A DNA stretch of 64,000 bases, from positions 897,517-961,516 of the forward strand of contig JAJZUS010000001.1 of assembly GCA_021848365.1 (NCBI GenBank), read 5' to 3'. The notes below the pieces were generated by a model, which saw only the letters and a list, made by a program, of their open reading frames with translations, had not been told where the DNA came from and did no database searches. The translations under genes were made by a program, and so were the position numbers. Below are positions 45,505 through 53,571 of this stretch, in pieces; position 1 is the stretch's first letter, and each line of letters starts with the position of its first letter. Origin of the DNA: Actinomycetes bacterium (lineage in GTDB: Bacteria > Actinomycetota > Acidimicrobiia > Acidimicrobiales > RAAP-2).

Positions 45505-46425
45505 ATGGAACCGACCGTTCGCATCAGTCGCGACCAGCACGTCTGGTCCTTCAGCGAGAACAACGAGCCCGTCGTGACCGTCGAGCCCGGCACCGTGATC
45601 GAGATCGAGACCTGGGACTGCTTCACCGGACAGGTGACCAGTGAGGCCGACACGGTCGAGTCGCTGGACCTCACGCGGATCAACTCGGCGACGGGTCCCA
45701 TCGCCGTGGTGGGTGCGGAGCCGGGCGACACGATCTCGGTCAGCATCCTCGACATACGCCCGGAGCGACGCGGGGCGGCCATGTGCATTCCCGGATGGGG
45801 TCAGCTCATCGATCACGTGACGTCGCCGACCACACGGATCTTCACCGTCGAGGACGGCATGATCACGATGAACGATCGGGTCAAGTTCCCCGCGAAGCCC
45901 ATGTTCGGCGTCATCGGGGTCTCCCCAGCGTCGGGGGACATCGAGACCTTCGCCGCGGGCCGCCACGGTGGGAACATGGATGACCACATGAACGGCCGCG
46001 GCGCCACGGTGCACCTGCCCGTCTACCAGTCCGGGGCCCAACTCGCCATCGGCGACATGCACGCCTCGATGGGCGACGGTGAGATCTCGGGGACGGGTGT
46101 CGAGATCGGCGGCACCGGTCTGATCAAGGTCGACCTCATCAAGAACAAGGCCAGTCACTGGCCCGTCACCGAGACCGCGGACGCCTTCTACACGCACGGC
46201 ACCTCGGCGGACGACATCAACGAGGCGCTCAACGCCGCGTGCGAGGAGGCGTTTCGGCTCCTCGTCGACGAGTGGTCGTTCAGCCCGGAGGACGCCTTCA
46301 TGTTCCTCTCCGTCGCGGGAGACCTCGGCATCGCCGCCTACTACCACCCCTCGCCCGGCTGCGTGACAGCCAGAATGCGCGTCCCGAAGCTCGACTCCAA
46401 CCCCGCGCCCTTTCGACGGGGCTGA
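45505..46425 (+). CDS. acetamidase/formamidase family protein
   Basis: A 306-residue FmdA/AmdA-type amidase releasing ammonia from small amides. Signatures are WSFSENNEPVVTVEPGTVIEIETWDCF, the internal GDMHASMGDGEISGTGVEI and DAFMFLSVAGDLGIAAYYHP. The ATG at 45505 has GAGGAG 6 nt upstream. The partner permease precedes it. Exact amide unknown. Confidence 0.9.
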   Translation: MEPTVRISRDQHVWSFSENNEPVVTVEPGTVIEIETWDCFTGQVTSEADTVESLDLTRINSATGPIAVVGAEPGDTISVSILDIRPERRGAAMCIPGWGQLIDHVTSPTTRIFTVEDGMITMNDRVKFPAKPMFGVIGVSPASGDIETFAAGRHGGNMDDHMNGRGATVHLPVYQSGAQLAIGDMHASMGDGEISGTGVEIGGTGLIKVDLIKNKASHWPVTETADAFYTHGTSADDINEALNAACEEAFRLLVDEWSFSPEDAFMFLSVAGDLGIAAYYHPSPGCVTARMRVPKLDSNPAPFRRG

Positions 46426-46451
46426 GGCGCCGGGCTCGCGTTCGCGTGACG
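46424..46451 (+). repeat. 28-bp direct repeat, copy 1
   Basis: Starts inside the formamidase stop codon. Its 28 bp, beginning GAGGCGCCGGGCTCGCG and ending TTCGCGTGACG, recur exactly at 46575; four more bases upstream match with one difference. Confidence 0.85.
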
Positions 46452-46753
46452 CCGCGTCCCGTGGAGTCGGACCGGACGCGGTGACGCGTCGTCGGCGTGG
46501 GGATGCTCGACGTCGGGCGTCGCCCGGACCCTCACGCCGATCGAGCGACGACGTCCCTCCGACGAGCGATGGCCGAGGCGCCGGGCTCGCGTTCGCGTGA
46601 CGTCCCGCGCGACGGACGACTTCGCCCGTGAGGTCATCGACACGGTCAGAACACAACTGCAAGCTCTCGGCCAGAAGCAGTCGGGTCTCAGAAGCCTCAC
46701 GACCGTCTGAATTCACGAGCCCAGGTGGAGAAGAAATCTGGGGCGGGTCCGAG
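46426..46753. other. intergenic region before tRNA-Gly
   Basis: A 328-bp gap with no convincing gene. It holds both copies of the 28-bp repeat. Past 46630 the sequence turns less GC-rich and contains a short open frame (GTG 46597 to TGA 46710) using AGA codons uncommon elsewhere in the window. Confidence 0.5.
46575..46602 (+). repeat. 28-bp direct repeat, copy 2
   Basis: Exact second copy of the repeat at 46424, 151 bp start to start. Confidence 0.85.
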
Positions 46754-46825
<72 letters not shown>

Positions 46826-46857
46826 GTGCAACAGCCTCGACAGTCTAGGCGCCGCCG

Positions 46858-46863
46858 TAGCCT
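46858..46863 (+). promoter_or_regulatory. -10 box TAGCCT, truncated haemoglobin
   Basis: TAGCCT ends 6 nt before the GTG at 46870, with GGTCGG between. Confidence 0.55.
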
Positions 46864-46869
46864 GGTCGG

Positions 46870-47244
46870 GTGGAGCAGAGCGTCTTCGACCGCGTGGGGG
46901 GCTGGGGGTTCTTCGAGCGCCTGGTGGAGGGCTTCTACGTCGGCGTGGCCGCCGATCCGATCCTGCGGCCGATGTACCCGGAGGATCTCGAGGACTCCCG
47001 CCGCCACCTGGTCCTGTTCCTCGCCCAGTACTGGGGTGGGCCGCGAGAGTACGAGGAGTTGCGCGGACACCCGCGTCTGCGCATGCGCCACCAGCCGTTC
47101 GCGGTCACCCGCCAGGCTCGGGATGCCTGGCTGGCGGCGATGATGCACTCGCTCGACGCCCTGCGCCCGGAGATCGGGGAGGACGTCTACCGGGAGATGT
47201 CGGACTACTTCACGATGTCGGCGCGCCAGTTGCGGAACGTCTAG
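46870..47244 (+). CDS. glbO: group II truncated haemoglobin (GlbO type)
   Basis: A 124-residue haem protein for oxygen or NO chemistry. FFERLVEGFYVGVAADPILRPMYPED is the conserved A-B-C helix region; RMRHQPFAV contains the proximal histidine, and RDAWLAAM places Trp at the G8 position typical of group II. Its last 35 nt overlap the convergent EamA gene. Confidence 0.92.
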   Translation: MEQSVFDRVGGWGFFERLVEGFYVGVAADPILRPMYPEDLEDSRRHLVLFLAQYWGGPREYEELRGHPRLRMRHQPFAVTRQARDAWLAAMMHSLDALRPEIGEDVYREMSDYFTMSARQLRNV

Positions 47245-48121
47245 ATCGCGACGCCTGACGCCCCGCGAGGGCTCCGGCGAGGACGAGGAGGCCGCCGACG
47301 GGCTCGTTCCAGGTGAGCCGCTCGTGCAGGACGGCCACACCCGCTACCACGGCGACGACCGGGGTGATGTACGTCGTCGTGCTGGCGATCGCACTGCCGG
47401 CCGCCGCGATGACCCTCATGTTCCAGACGAACGCGAGACCGCTCGAGAGGATCCCGAGGACGAGGAGGGCGATCACCGAGTGCCCCGACAGGTCACGGAC
47501 GGTCCCCGGCGCGAGGAGGACGGCGGGGACGAGGACCGCCGTGGCGGCGACCAACTGCCCCGCCGCGAGTGACTCCGGCGGCTCGTGTCGTGGAGAGAGG
47601 TGGCGTCGCGTGTAGGGGAAGGCGACACCGTAGAGGGTGACCGCCCCGAGGAGGGCGAGAATCGACCACAGGGGGGCGCGGCCCAGTCCCCGCCATACCC
47701 CGAGGACGACGAGGACGCCGACGAGTCCGACTCCGAGGGCGACGACCTGACGCCGGTGGACCGGCTCGTCGCGGAAGACGAGGCCGATGAAGAAGAGGGA
47801 CGTGAGGGGCGTGAGGGCGTTCATCAATCCGGCGAGGATCGAGGTGACGTGGCTCTCGGCCAACGGGAAGAGGATGCCGGGCACGGCGTTCAGGCACAGG
47901 GCGACCACCGTCAGGTGCCCCCAGACCCGTCGGCCCCGGGGCAGCGCGATGCCTCGAGCGCGGGCGACGGCGAGGATCGTGAGTGCTCCGAGCAGGCACC
48001 GGACGAAGGCGATGGCCACGGGGCTCAGGCTCTCGAGTGCCCACTTGATGAACAGGAACGACGTGCCCCAGGACAGTCCGATAGCCACGTACGCAGGAAC
48101 CCAGGATCGCGAGGCGGGCAC
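47210..48121 (-). CDS. EamA/DMT-family transporter
   Basis: A 303-residue, 10-TM metabolite exporter with two EamA repeats: GLSWGTSFLFIKWALESLSPVAIAFVRCLLGAL in the first and SSGLAFVWNMRVIAAAGSAIASTTTYITPVVAVVAGV in the second. The GTG at 48121 has a -10 box 6 nt upstream. Substrate unknown. Confidence 0.9.
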   Translation of the reverse strand: MPASRSWVPAYVAIGLSWGTSFLFIKWALESLSPVAIAFVRCLLGALTILAVARARGIALPRGRRVWGHLTVVALCLNAVPGILFPLAESHVTSILAGLMNALTPLTSLFFIGLVFRDEPVHRRQVVALGVGLVGVLVVLGVWRGLGRAPLWSILALLGAVTLYGVAFPYTRRHLSPRHEPPESLAAGQLVAATAVLVPAVLLAPGTVRDLSGHSVIALLVLGILSSGLAFVWNMRVIAAAGSAIASTTTYITPVVAVVAGVAVLHERLTWNEPVGGLLVLAGALAGRQASRSRRSATGAPTS

Positions 48122-48127
48122 GGGGGA

Positions 48128-48133
48128 AGGTTA
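48128..48133 (-). promoter_or_regulatory. -10 box TAACCT, EamA gene
   Basis: On the minus strand TAACCT ends 6 nt before the GTG at 48121. Confidence 0.5.
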
Positions 48134-48161
48134 GACGGGGGTCCACGTCACGGGTGGGTCC

Positions 48162-48167
48162 TACGCT
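48162..48167 (+). promoter_or_regulatory. -10 box TACGCT, bPH-domain gene
   Basis: TACGCT ends 6 nt before the GTG at 48174, with GGGGAC between. Confidence 0.55.
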
Positions 48168-48173
48168 GGGGAC

Positions 48174-48746
48174 GTGGCACAGGTGCGCTGGCGTGACGGC
48201 GAGGAGCGGGTGGTGAGCGTGACGCCCAGCGCCCAGGGGATCGCCCAGCCACTCACCCTCAGTGTGGCCCTCTCCCTGAGCGTGCGCGTGCTGGTGGACG
48301 CGGTCGGCGCCTGGCACCGCGACCAGTGGTGGCTGGCCCTCGTCGTGGTGGGGCCATCGGCCCTCGTGACCGTCGGGAGGATCGCCCGGTGGCGTCGCCA
48401 GAAGATCCACGTGACGAGTGAGCGCGTCCTCTGGGAGGCCGGGGTGATCGATCACTCGGTCGAGAGCGTGGACCTGCGTGACGTGGTGGCGGTGCGAGCC
48501 GAGCGTCGGCTTCGCGAACGAGTGACGGGCCGCGGCGTCGTGGTCCTCGAGACGATCGCCGGCCCGTGGGTGCTGCCTCGCGTGCGCCATCCGCTCGCCC
48601 TCGCGCGCGTCATCGACGGGGCTCAGGCCCGAAGTCGGTCCGTCCCCTGGGCCTACGACGCGGTCATCGATCCCGGGGTGACGACGCCGTGGCACGACGA
48701 GCGCCGGTCGGAGTGGTGGCGCACACCCGGTACGGTGGGTCCGTGA
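48174..48746 (+). CDS. bacterial PH-domain membrane protein
   Basis: A 190-residue protein. Two hydrophobic segments (about residues 25-42 and 49-64) precede a bacterial-PH-like module: RQKIHVTSERVLWEAGVIDHSVESVDLRDVVAVRAERRLRERVTGRGVVVLETIAG. This matches YdbS/YdbT-like membrane proteins of unknown role. Its stop overlaps the next gene by 4 nt. Confidence 0.75.
   Translation: MAQVRWRDGEERVVSVTPSAQGIAQPLTLSVALSLSVRVLVDAVGAWHRDQWWLALVVVGPSALVTVGRIARWRRQKIHVTSERVLWEAGVIDHSVESVDLRDVVAVRAERRLRERVTGRGVVVLETIAGPWVLPRVRHPLALARVIDGAQARSRSVPWAYDAVIDPGVTTPWHDERRSEWWRTPGTVGP
48731..48736 (+). promoter_or_regulatory. -10 box TACGGT, zinc-ribbon gene
   Basis: TACGGT ends 6 nt before the GTG at 48743, inside the end of the upstream gene. 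Confidence 0.45.
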
Positions 48747-48952
48747 CGACCCGGTATCGCTGCAACGCCTGCGGAAACCTGACTCGATTCGACGTGGTGG
48801 AGACCACTACCGTGCGAGCCTTCTACCACTACACGGTGGGAGGAGAGCTCACGGTCGAGGATCCCGAGGTCGTCTCGTCGGCCGTCGAGTCGGTCACCTG
48901 CCGCTGGTGTGGGCACGGTCGATCCATCGACGTCATCGACGAGACCGCGTGA
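48743..48952 (+). CDS. small zinc-ribbon protein
   Basis: A 69-residue protein. RYRCNACGNLTRFDVVETT and VTCRWCGHGRSIDVID provide two CxxC knuckles about 45 residues apart, a zinc-ribbon layout. The middle is a beta-rich acidic stretch. Overlaps both neighbours by 4 nt. Function unknown. Confidence 0.75.
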   Translation: MTTRYRCNACGNLTRFDVVETTTVRAFYHYTVGGELTVEDPEVVSSAVESVTCRWCGHGRSIDVIDETA

Positions 48953-49341
48953 CGTTACGATCCATCGATCCTCCGCGGCCTCGACGCGTGGCCCCGGAGA
49001 TCGAGGCGTTCGACGAAGCGGGGGACTTGCTGACGGTGCGCCTTAACGAGCGAACCCTCGTCATCGCGGTGAAGTCGTCGTGCGACGGCTGTCGGCTCCT
49101 ACTCGAGACCGACGCCGACTTCTGGGGACTGCCGATGGTGGCCCTGTGCGCCGACGACGCCACCGCGGCGGAGTACGCGGATCTGGCGACACCGGTTCGT
49201 CGGGCCCCCGGGTGGCTCGCGGCGAGCGGTGTCTCGGCGGCTCCGTTCTTCCTCGTGGTCGCGTCCGACGGCACCGTGGTGACCGAAGGGATCCCTTTCG
49301 ACCCCCACCAGGTCCGTGACGAGGTGACGCGCGCTCGGTGA
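48949..49341 (+). CDS. thioredoxin-like CxxC protein
   Basis: A 130-residue cytoplasmic protein. LVIAVKSSCDGCRLLLETDADFW looks like a thioredoxin active site after a beta strand, VSAAPFFLVVASDGTVV resembles the cis-proline loop and following strand, and VTEGIPFDPHQVRDEV closes the fold. No signal peptide. GTG 48949 overlaps the zinc-ribbon stop. Confidence 0.75.
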   Translation: MTLRSIDPPRPRRVAPEIEAFDEAGDLLTVRLNERTLVIAVKSSCDGCRLLLETDADFWGLPMVALCADDATAAEYADLATPVRRAPGWLAASGVSAAPFFLVVASDGTVVTEGIPFDPHQVRDEVTRAR

Positions 49342-49381
49342 TGTCACACCCGCCCCGCATCATCGTGAGGTGGAGGTGAAC

Positions 49382-49612
49382 ATGACACGAGGAAACGAGA
49401 TCGTGCTGTCGATCAGCTGTGGAGGGTGCGCTCGTCGAGGGACTCCCGACTGCTCGGACTGCCTGGTCACTCACGTGCTGGGGGCCGAGGAGGAACTCAG
49501 CCTCACCGCCGACGACGCTCGGGTCGCCGACCTTCTCAGTGAGCAGGGTCTCGTCCCCCGTCTGCGGTACCGCGACGGCGCCACGCCGGCGACGAGGAGT
49601 TCGCTAGCGTAG
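49382..49612 (+). CDS. small cysteine-rich conserved protein
   Basis: A 76-residue protein with CGGCARRGTPDCSDC, four cysteines as two CxxC pairs, followed by LTADDARVADLLSEQGLVPRLRYR. The ATG at 49382 has GGTGGAGG 5 nt upstream, so it is leadered, unlike its neighbours. I recall similar small actinobacterial proteins but know no function. Confidence 0.7.
   Translation: MTRGNEIVLSISCGGCARRGTPDCSDCLVTHVLGAEEELSLTADDARVADLLSEQGLVPRLRYRDGATPATRSSLA
49605..49610 (+). promoter_or_regulatory. -10 box TAGCGT, pimB-like gene
   Basis: TAGCGT ends 6 nt before the ATG at 49617 and its last base begins the stop codon of the preceding gene. Confidence 0.5.
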
Positions 49613-49616
49613 GACG

Positions 49617-50780
49617 ATGGCCCGTCACCTTCTGGTGACCAACGACTTCCCCCCGAAGACCGGTGGTATCCAGGTCTACCTGCACGAGTTGTGGCGCCGG
49701 CTCGAGTCGGGTCGGGCGACGGTCCTCACGGCATCGTCGGATCCCGGAGCCGAGGAGTTCGACCACTCCAGCGACCTCGTGATCGAGCGGGTTCCGGCCC
49801 GCACGCTCTTCGCACCGACGCCGCGGGCCCTGTCCGCGATCGAGGCGGCGATCGAGCGCCATCACCCCTCCCTCGTGCTCTTCGACCCGGCGTGGCCGCT
49901 CGGGCTCCTTGGCCCGCACCTGTCGGTCCCGTACGGCGTCGTCCTGCACGGCGCGGAGGTCACGATCCCGGGGCGGCTGCCGTTCGTCGCCTCGACCCTG
50001 CGACGGGTACTGCGTCACGCGGCCGTGGTGGTGAGCGCGGGGGGGTATCCGGAGGCCGAGGCCCGTCGGGTGGCGGCCGAGTGGATGCCGCCCGTCGTGA
50101 GCGTTCCTCCCGGGGTCGACACCGAGCGATTCCGACCGGGAACGGTGCAGGAACGAGTCGCGACGCGGGCGGCCCTCGACGTCTCGCCGGAGGCCTTCCT
50201 GGTGAGTTCCTTCTCCCGACTCGTTCCCCGCAAGGGCATGGACACTCTGATCGACGCCGCCGCCATCCTCGCGCCGTCGTGGCCGGAGCTCCTCGTGACG
50301 ATCGGGGGCAGCGGTCGGGATCGCGAGCGACTGGAGCGCCGAGCGCGGCGGTCCGGCGCCCCGGTCCGATTCCTCGGGCGGGTCGCCGACGACCGGCTCG
50401 CCCCCTGGTTGGCGACGAGCGACCTGTTCGTCATGGACTGTCGCAATCGGTGGGCGGGTTTGGAGCAGGAGGGCTTCGGCATCGTGTTCCTCGAGGCGGC
50501 GGCCTGCGGCGTTCCCTCGATCGCGGGTCGGTCCGGGGGGAGCGCGGAGGCCGTGGTCGACGGCGAGACCGGCCTGGTTCTCCATCGACCACGGTCGGCG
50601 CGGGCGCTGGCGCGGGCGCTCGTGACCCTCCGAGACGATCCCGTGCGCCGTGCGTCGATGGGCGAGGCCGCGCGCGACCTCACTCGGCGGGACTTCGACT
50701 GGGACGTCCTGGCGCGGCGACTGGCGACGGGGCTCGAGCCCTACGACGCCGCGCCGTCTCCCGCGCCGACGACGCCGTGA
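49617..50780 (+). CDS. GT4 mannosyltransferase, PimB-like
   Basis: A 387-residue GT-B glycosyltransferase. LLVTNDFPPKTGGIQVYLHELWRRL is strikingly close to PimB', which adds the second mannose to phosphatidylinositol mannosides. VSSFSRLVPRKGMDTLIDA, VRFLGRVADDRLAPW and EGFGIVFLEAAACGVPSIAGRSGGSAEAV are the GDP-sugar-binding motifs including the EX7E pair. Acceptor inferred from similarity. Confidence 0.85.
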   Translation: MARHLLVTNDFPPKTGGIQVYLHELWRRLESGRATVLTASSDPGAEEFDHSSDLVIERVPARTLFAPTPRALSAIEAAIERHHPSLVLFDPAWPLGLLGPHLSVPYGVVLHGAEVTIPGRLPFVASTLRRVLRHAAVVVSAGGYPEAEARRVAAEWMPPVVSVPPGVDTERFRPGTVQERVATRAALDVSPEAFLVSSFSRLVPRKGMDTLIDAAAILAPSWPELLVTIGGSGRDRERLERRARRSGAPVRFLGRVADDRLAPWLATSDLFVMDCRNRWAGLEQEGFGIVFLEAAACGVPSIAGRSGGSAEAVVDGETGLVLHRPRSARALARALVTLRDDPVRRASMGEAARDLTRRDFDWDVLARRLATGLEPYDAAPSPAPTTP

Positions 50781-51682
50781 ATCGCCCCGCCATCGGCGTC
50801 GACGTGGGCGGGACGAAGGTCCTCGGCGTCGTCGTCGACACTGAGGGTAGGGTCCTCGCCGAGAAGCGGCGGCCGACGCCGACCGGGTCGCCCGAGGAGC
50901 TCTGCGCGACGATCGACGAGGTCGTCGCGGTCCTCGGGGCCGACGACCGAAACCGGGGCGCGCCCATCGGCGTCGGGCTCCCGGGCCTCGTCGACTCCAA
51001 CGGCGTCCTGTGCTTCTCCCCGCACCTCGCGACGGCTCAGGGACTCGATCTGCGAACTCACTGGCCGTCACGGTGGCCCCCGGCGCGCGTGGTGAACGAC
51101 GCCGCGGCGGCCGCCCGAGCCGAGAGGGCGTGGGGGGCGGGCCGGGGACTCGACGACTTCCTCTTCGTGGCTCTGGGAACGGGGATCGGCGGCGCCCTGG
51201 TGCGCGACGGCGTCGTGCAGGACGGCCCCCGGGGCTTCGCCGGCGAGTACGGGCACATGGTGGTGGACCCCGACGGCGAGGTCTGCCCCTGCGGTGGGCG
51301 AGGCTGCTGGGAGCGCTACGCCTCGGCGGCCGGGCTCGAGAGATTCGAGCGAGTCGCGGGTGGGTCGGGCGAGGGCGGGGGGCCCGGCGTCGTCGCTCGG
51401 GCGAGGGCCCTCGACGAGGCCTCGCTCGGGGCGTTCGGGGCGCTCGCCACCTGGCTGGCGCTCGGCGTCGCGAACCTGATCGCGGCGCTCGACGTCTCCG
51501 ACGTCGTCATCGGAGGGGGTCTCGCGCGCGAGGGCGACCTCTTCGTCCCCGCCGCCGCCGCTCGTCTCGCGGACCTGCTCGAGGGGGCGTCGGCTCGTCC
51601 CCCGATCCGGTGGCACCTCGCCGGGTGCGGCGAGCGAGCGGGGGCCCTCGGAGCCGGCCTCGTGGCCCGGGAGGGTGCGTGA
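50777..51682 (+). CDS. ROK-family sugar kinase (glucokinase-like)
   Basis: A 301-residue ATP-dependent kinase. IGVDVGGTKVLGVVVD is the phosphate-binding strand, VVNDAAAAARAE includes the catalytic aspartate, ALGTGIGGALV is the adenosine loop, and GHMVVDPDGEVCPCGGRGCWERYAS carries the ROK zinc motif. Glucose is the likeliest substrate. GTGA overlaps with both neighbours. Confidence 0.9.
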   Translation: MNRPAIGVDVGGTKVLGVVVDTEGRVLAEKRRPTPTGSPEELCATIDEVVAVLGADDRNRGAPIGVGLPGLVDSNGVLCFSPHLATAQGLDLRTHWPSRWPPARVVNDAAAAARAERAWGAGRGLDDFLFVALGTGIGGALVRDGVVQDGPRGFAGEYGHMVVDPDGEVCPCGGRGCWERYASAAGLERFERVAGGSGEGGGPGVVARARALDEASLGAFGALATWLALGVANLIAALDVSDVVIGGGLAREGDLFVPAAAARLADLLEGASARPPIRWHLAGCGERAGALGAGLVAREGA

Positions 51683-52362
51683 GGGTCGGCGTCCTCCTTC
51701 CGACCTTCGAGACGACGGCCGAGCGGGCTCGCGGCGTGGCGACCCGGGCCGCGACGGCCGGTCTCGATGGCGTCTTCGCCTACGACCACCTGTGGCCGAT
51801 GGGATCGCCGACGCGTCCCGCCCTCGCGCCGCTACCGGTGCTGGCGGACGTCGGGGCCCGGCATCCGTCGCTCGCGGTCGGCCCGCTGGTGGCTCGCGTC
51901 GGCCTCGGATCTTCGGCACACCTGGAGAGGGCCCTCGAGACCCTCGTGCGCGTCGCGGCGGGAGGGGTGGTCGCCGCCCTCGGCACGGGGGATCGACTCT
52001 CCGCGGCGGAGAACCTCGCCTACGGTCTGCCCTACGACGACGCCGGTCGCCGTCGCGAGAACCTCGCCGCCGTCGCTAGGTCGCTGCGACCGATCGCCGA
52101 GGTATGGATCGGGGCGGGTGGTCCGGCGACCAACGAGGTCGCCCACGCGCTGGGCGTCACGCTCAACCTCTGGGACGCTCCCGTCGAGCGGGTGGCCGAG
52201 TTCGCCCGTGACGGGCTCGTCAGTTGGGCCGGGCCCACCCCGGCCGACCTCGAGGAGCACCTCGACGCCTTGCGCGAGGCGGGCGCTACCTGGGCCGTGC
52301 TCGGGCCCGGGGTCGACACGGAGCGACTCGGGGTGTGGCGCCGAAGGGACCGACTTCAGTAG
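51679..52362 (+). CDS. short LLM-class flavin/F420 oxidoreductase
   Basis: A 227-residue protein with LLM-class features: VRVGVLLPTFETTAERARGVATRAATAGLDGVFAYDHLW, then AALGTGDRLSAAENLAYGLPYDDAGRRRENLAA and VWIGAGGPATNEVAHALGVTLNLW. It is 60-100 residues shorter than usual, yet both ends look complete, so it is probably a compact member. Co-translated with the ROK kinase. Confidence 0.78.
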   Translation: MRVGVLLPTFETTAERARGVATRAATAGLDGVFAYDHLWPMGSPTRPALAPLPVLADVGARHPSLAVGPLVARVGLGSSAHLERALETLVRVAAGGVVAALGTGDRLSAAENLAYGLPYDDAGRRRENLAAVARSLRPIAEVWIGAGGPATNEVAHALGVTLNLWDAPVERVAEFARDGLVSWAGPTPADLEEHLDALREAGATWAVLGPGVDTERLGVWRRRDRLQ

Positions 52363-52365
52363 GGT
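52360..52365 (+). promoter_or_regulatory. -10 box TAGGGT, aminotransferase
   Basis: TAGGGT starts with the stop codon of the upstream gene and ends 6 nt before the ATG at 52372. Confidence 0.5.
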
Positions 52366-52371
52366 TCCGCA

Positions 52372-53571
52372 ATGGAGTTCCGACGCATCACCGGCCTGCC
52401 TCCCTACGTTTTCGCTCAGATCAACGGGTTGAAGGCGACCGCCCGGGCCGCCGGTCGCGACGTCGTGGACTTCGGCTTCGGGAACCCCGACCTGCCCAGT
52501 CCCGACGTGGCGGTCGAGAAGTTGGCCGAAGCCGCCCACAACCCTCGCAACCACCGCTACAGCGCGAGTCGGGGGATTCCCAACCTCCGAGCCGCGATCG
52601 CTCAGCGCTACCGCGAGGTCTTTCGCGTGGAGCTCGACCCCGAGACCGAGGTCGTGACGACGATCGGGGCGAAGGAGGGCCTGACGCACCTGATGTGGGT
52701 CCTGCTCGGACCCGGGGACAGCGCCCTCGTTCCCACGCCTAGCTACCCGATTCACCTGGCCGGGCCCGGATTCGCCGGTGCCACGGTCGTCCCGGTGCCG
52801 GTCGGCGATCCCGGTGAGGGGGGTGATCCGGGCGAGGCCTTCCTGGCGTCGGCCGCCGCCGCCTACGACGCGGCCGAGGTGCGCCCGCGCGTCCTCATCT
52901 GCTCCTTCCCCCACAACCCGACGACGGCGACCGTCGACGTCGAGTTCATGCGGCGCCTGGTGGCGTTCGCGGCCGAGCGCGACCTCGTCGTCTGTCACGA
53001 CTTCGCCTACGCCGACCTCGGGTTCGACGGCTACCGACCGCCGTCGATCCTGGAAGTCCCGGGAGCGAAGGAGCGGTGCGTCGAGCTGTACACCCTCACC
53101 AAGTCCTTCTCGATGGCGGGGTGGCGCGTCGGCTTCATGGTGGGCAACGCCGAGATCGTCGCGGCGCTCACCAAGCTGAAGAGTTACCTCGACTACGGCA
53201 CCTTCCAACCGGTCCAGATCGCCGCCATCGTGGCGATGAACGAGGCGAAGGAGTACCCGGACGAGTTGCGGGCCGTCTACCAGTCGCGACGCGACGCCCT
53301 CGTCGAGGGGCTTAACCGGATCGGCTGGCCGGTCGCCGCACCGCGGGGGTCGATGTTCCTCTGGGCACCGATCCCCGAGCCGTACCGGGCGATGGGGTCG
53401 CTGGGCTTCGCGACGCACCTCGTCGAACGGGCCGACGTGGCGACGAGTCCCGGCGTCGGCTTCGGAGAGGGGGGTGACGGGCACGTACGCTTCGCCCTTA
53501 TCGAGAACGAGGCCCGCACGGCCCAGGCGATCCGGTCCCTGCGACGGGCCCTGCCCGAGTTACACGGCTAG
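52372..53571 (+). CDS. class I/II PLP aminotransferase (AlaC-like)
   Basis: A 399-residue fold-type I aminotransferase. FGFGNPDLPSP is the substrate-arm motif, PHNPTTATV the glycine-loop equivalent, CHDFAYADLGFDGYRPPSILEV the PLP-ring aspartate region, and LTKSFSMAGWRVGF holds the Schiff-base lysine at residue 244. Closest in pattern to alanine/glutamate-pyruvate transaminases (AlaC). Shares a CTAG stop with the convergent lactonase gene. Confidence 0.9.
   Translation: MEFRRITGLPPYVFAQINGLKATARAAGRDVVDFGFGNPDLPSPDVAVEKLAEAAHNPRNHRYSASRGIPNLRAAIAQRYREVFRVELDPETEVVTTIGAKEGLTHLMWVLLGPGDSALVPTPSYPIHLAGPGFAGATVVPVPVGDPGEGGDPGEAFLASAAAAYDAAEVRPRVLICSFPHNPTTATVDVEFMRRLVAFAAERDLVVCHDFAYADLGFDGYRPPSILEVPGAKERCVELYTLTKSFSMAGWRVGFMVGNAEIVAALTKLKSYLDYGTFQPVQIAAIVAMNEAKEYPDELRAVYQSRRDALVEGLNRIGWPVAAPRGSMFLWAPIPEPYRAMGSLGFATHLVERADVATSPGVGFGEGGDGHVRFALIENEARTAQAIRSLRRALPELHG

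Noticed and set aside
46597-46710. 37-residue frame ending in the less GC-rich patch before tRNA-Gly
   Set aside because: No ribosome-binding site, starts in the direct repeat and has no recognisable protein; left as a note in the intergenic entry.
45409-46716. 435-codon minus-strand frame opposite the formamidase
   Set aside because: Covers a real gene on the other strand; apparent peptide repeats derive from the 28-bp DNA repeat.
51679-52362. Truncated pseudogene reading of the short LLM protein
   Set aside because: Both termini are coherent, the gene is coupled to its neighbours and no adjacent frame continues the family sequence.
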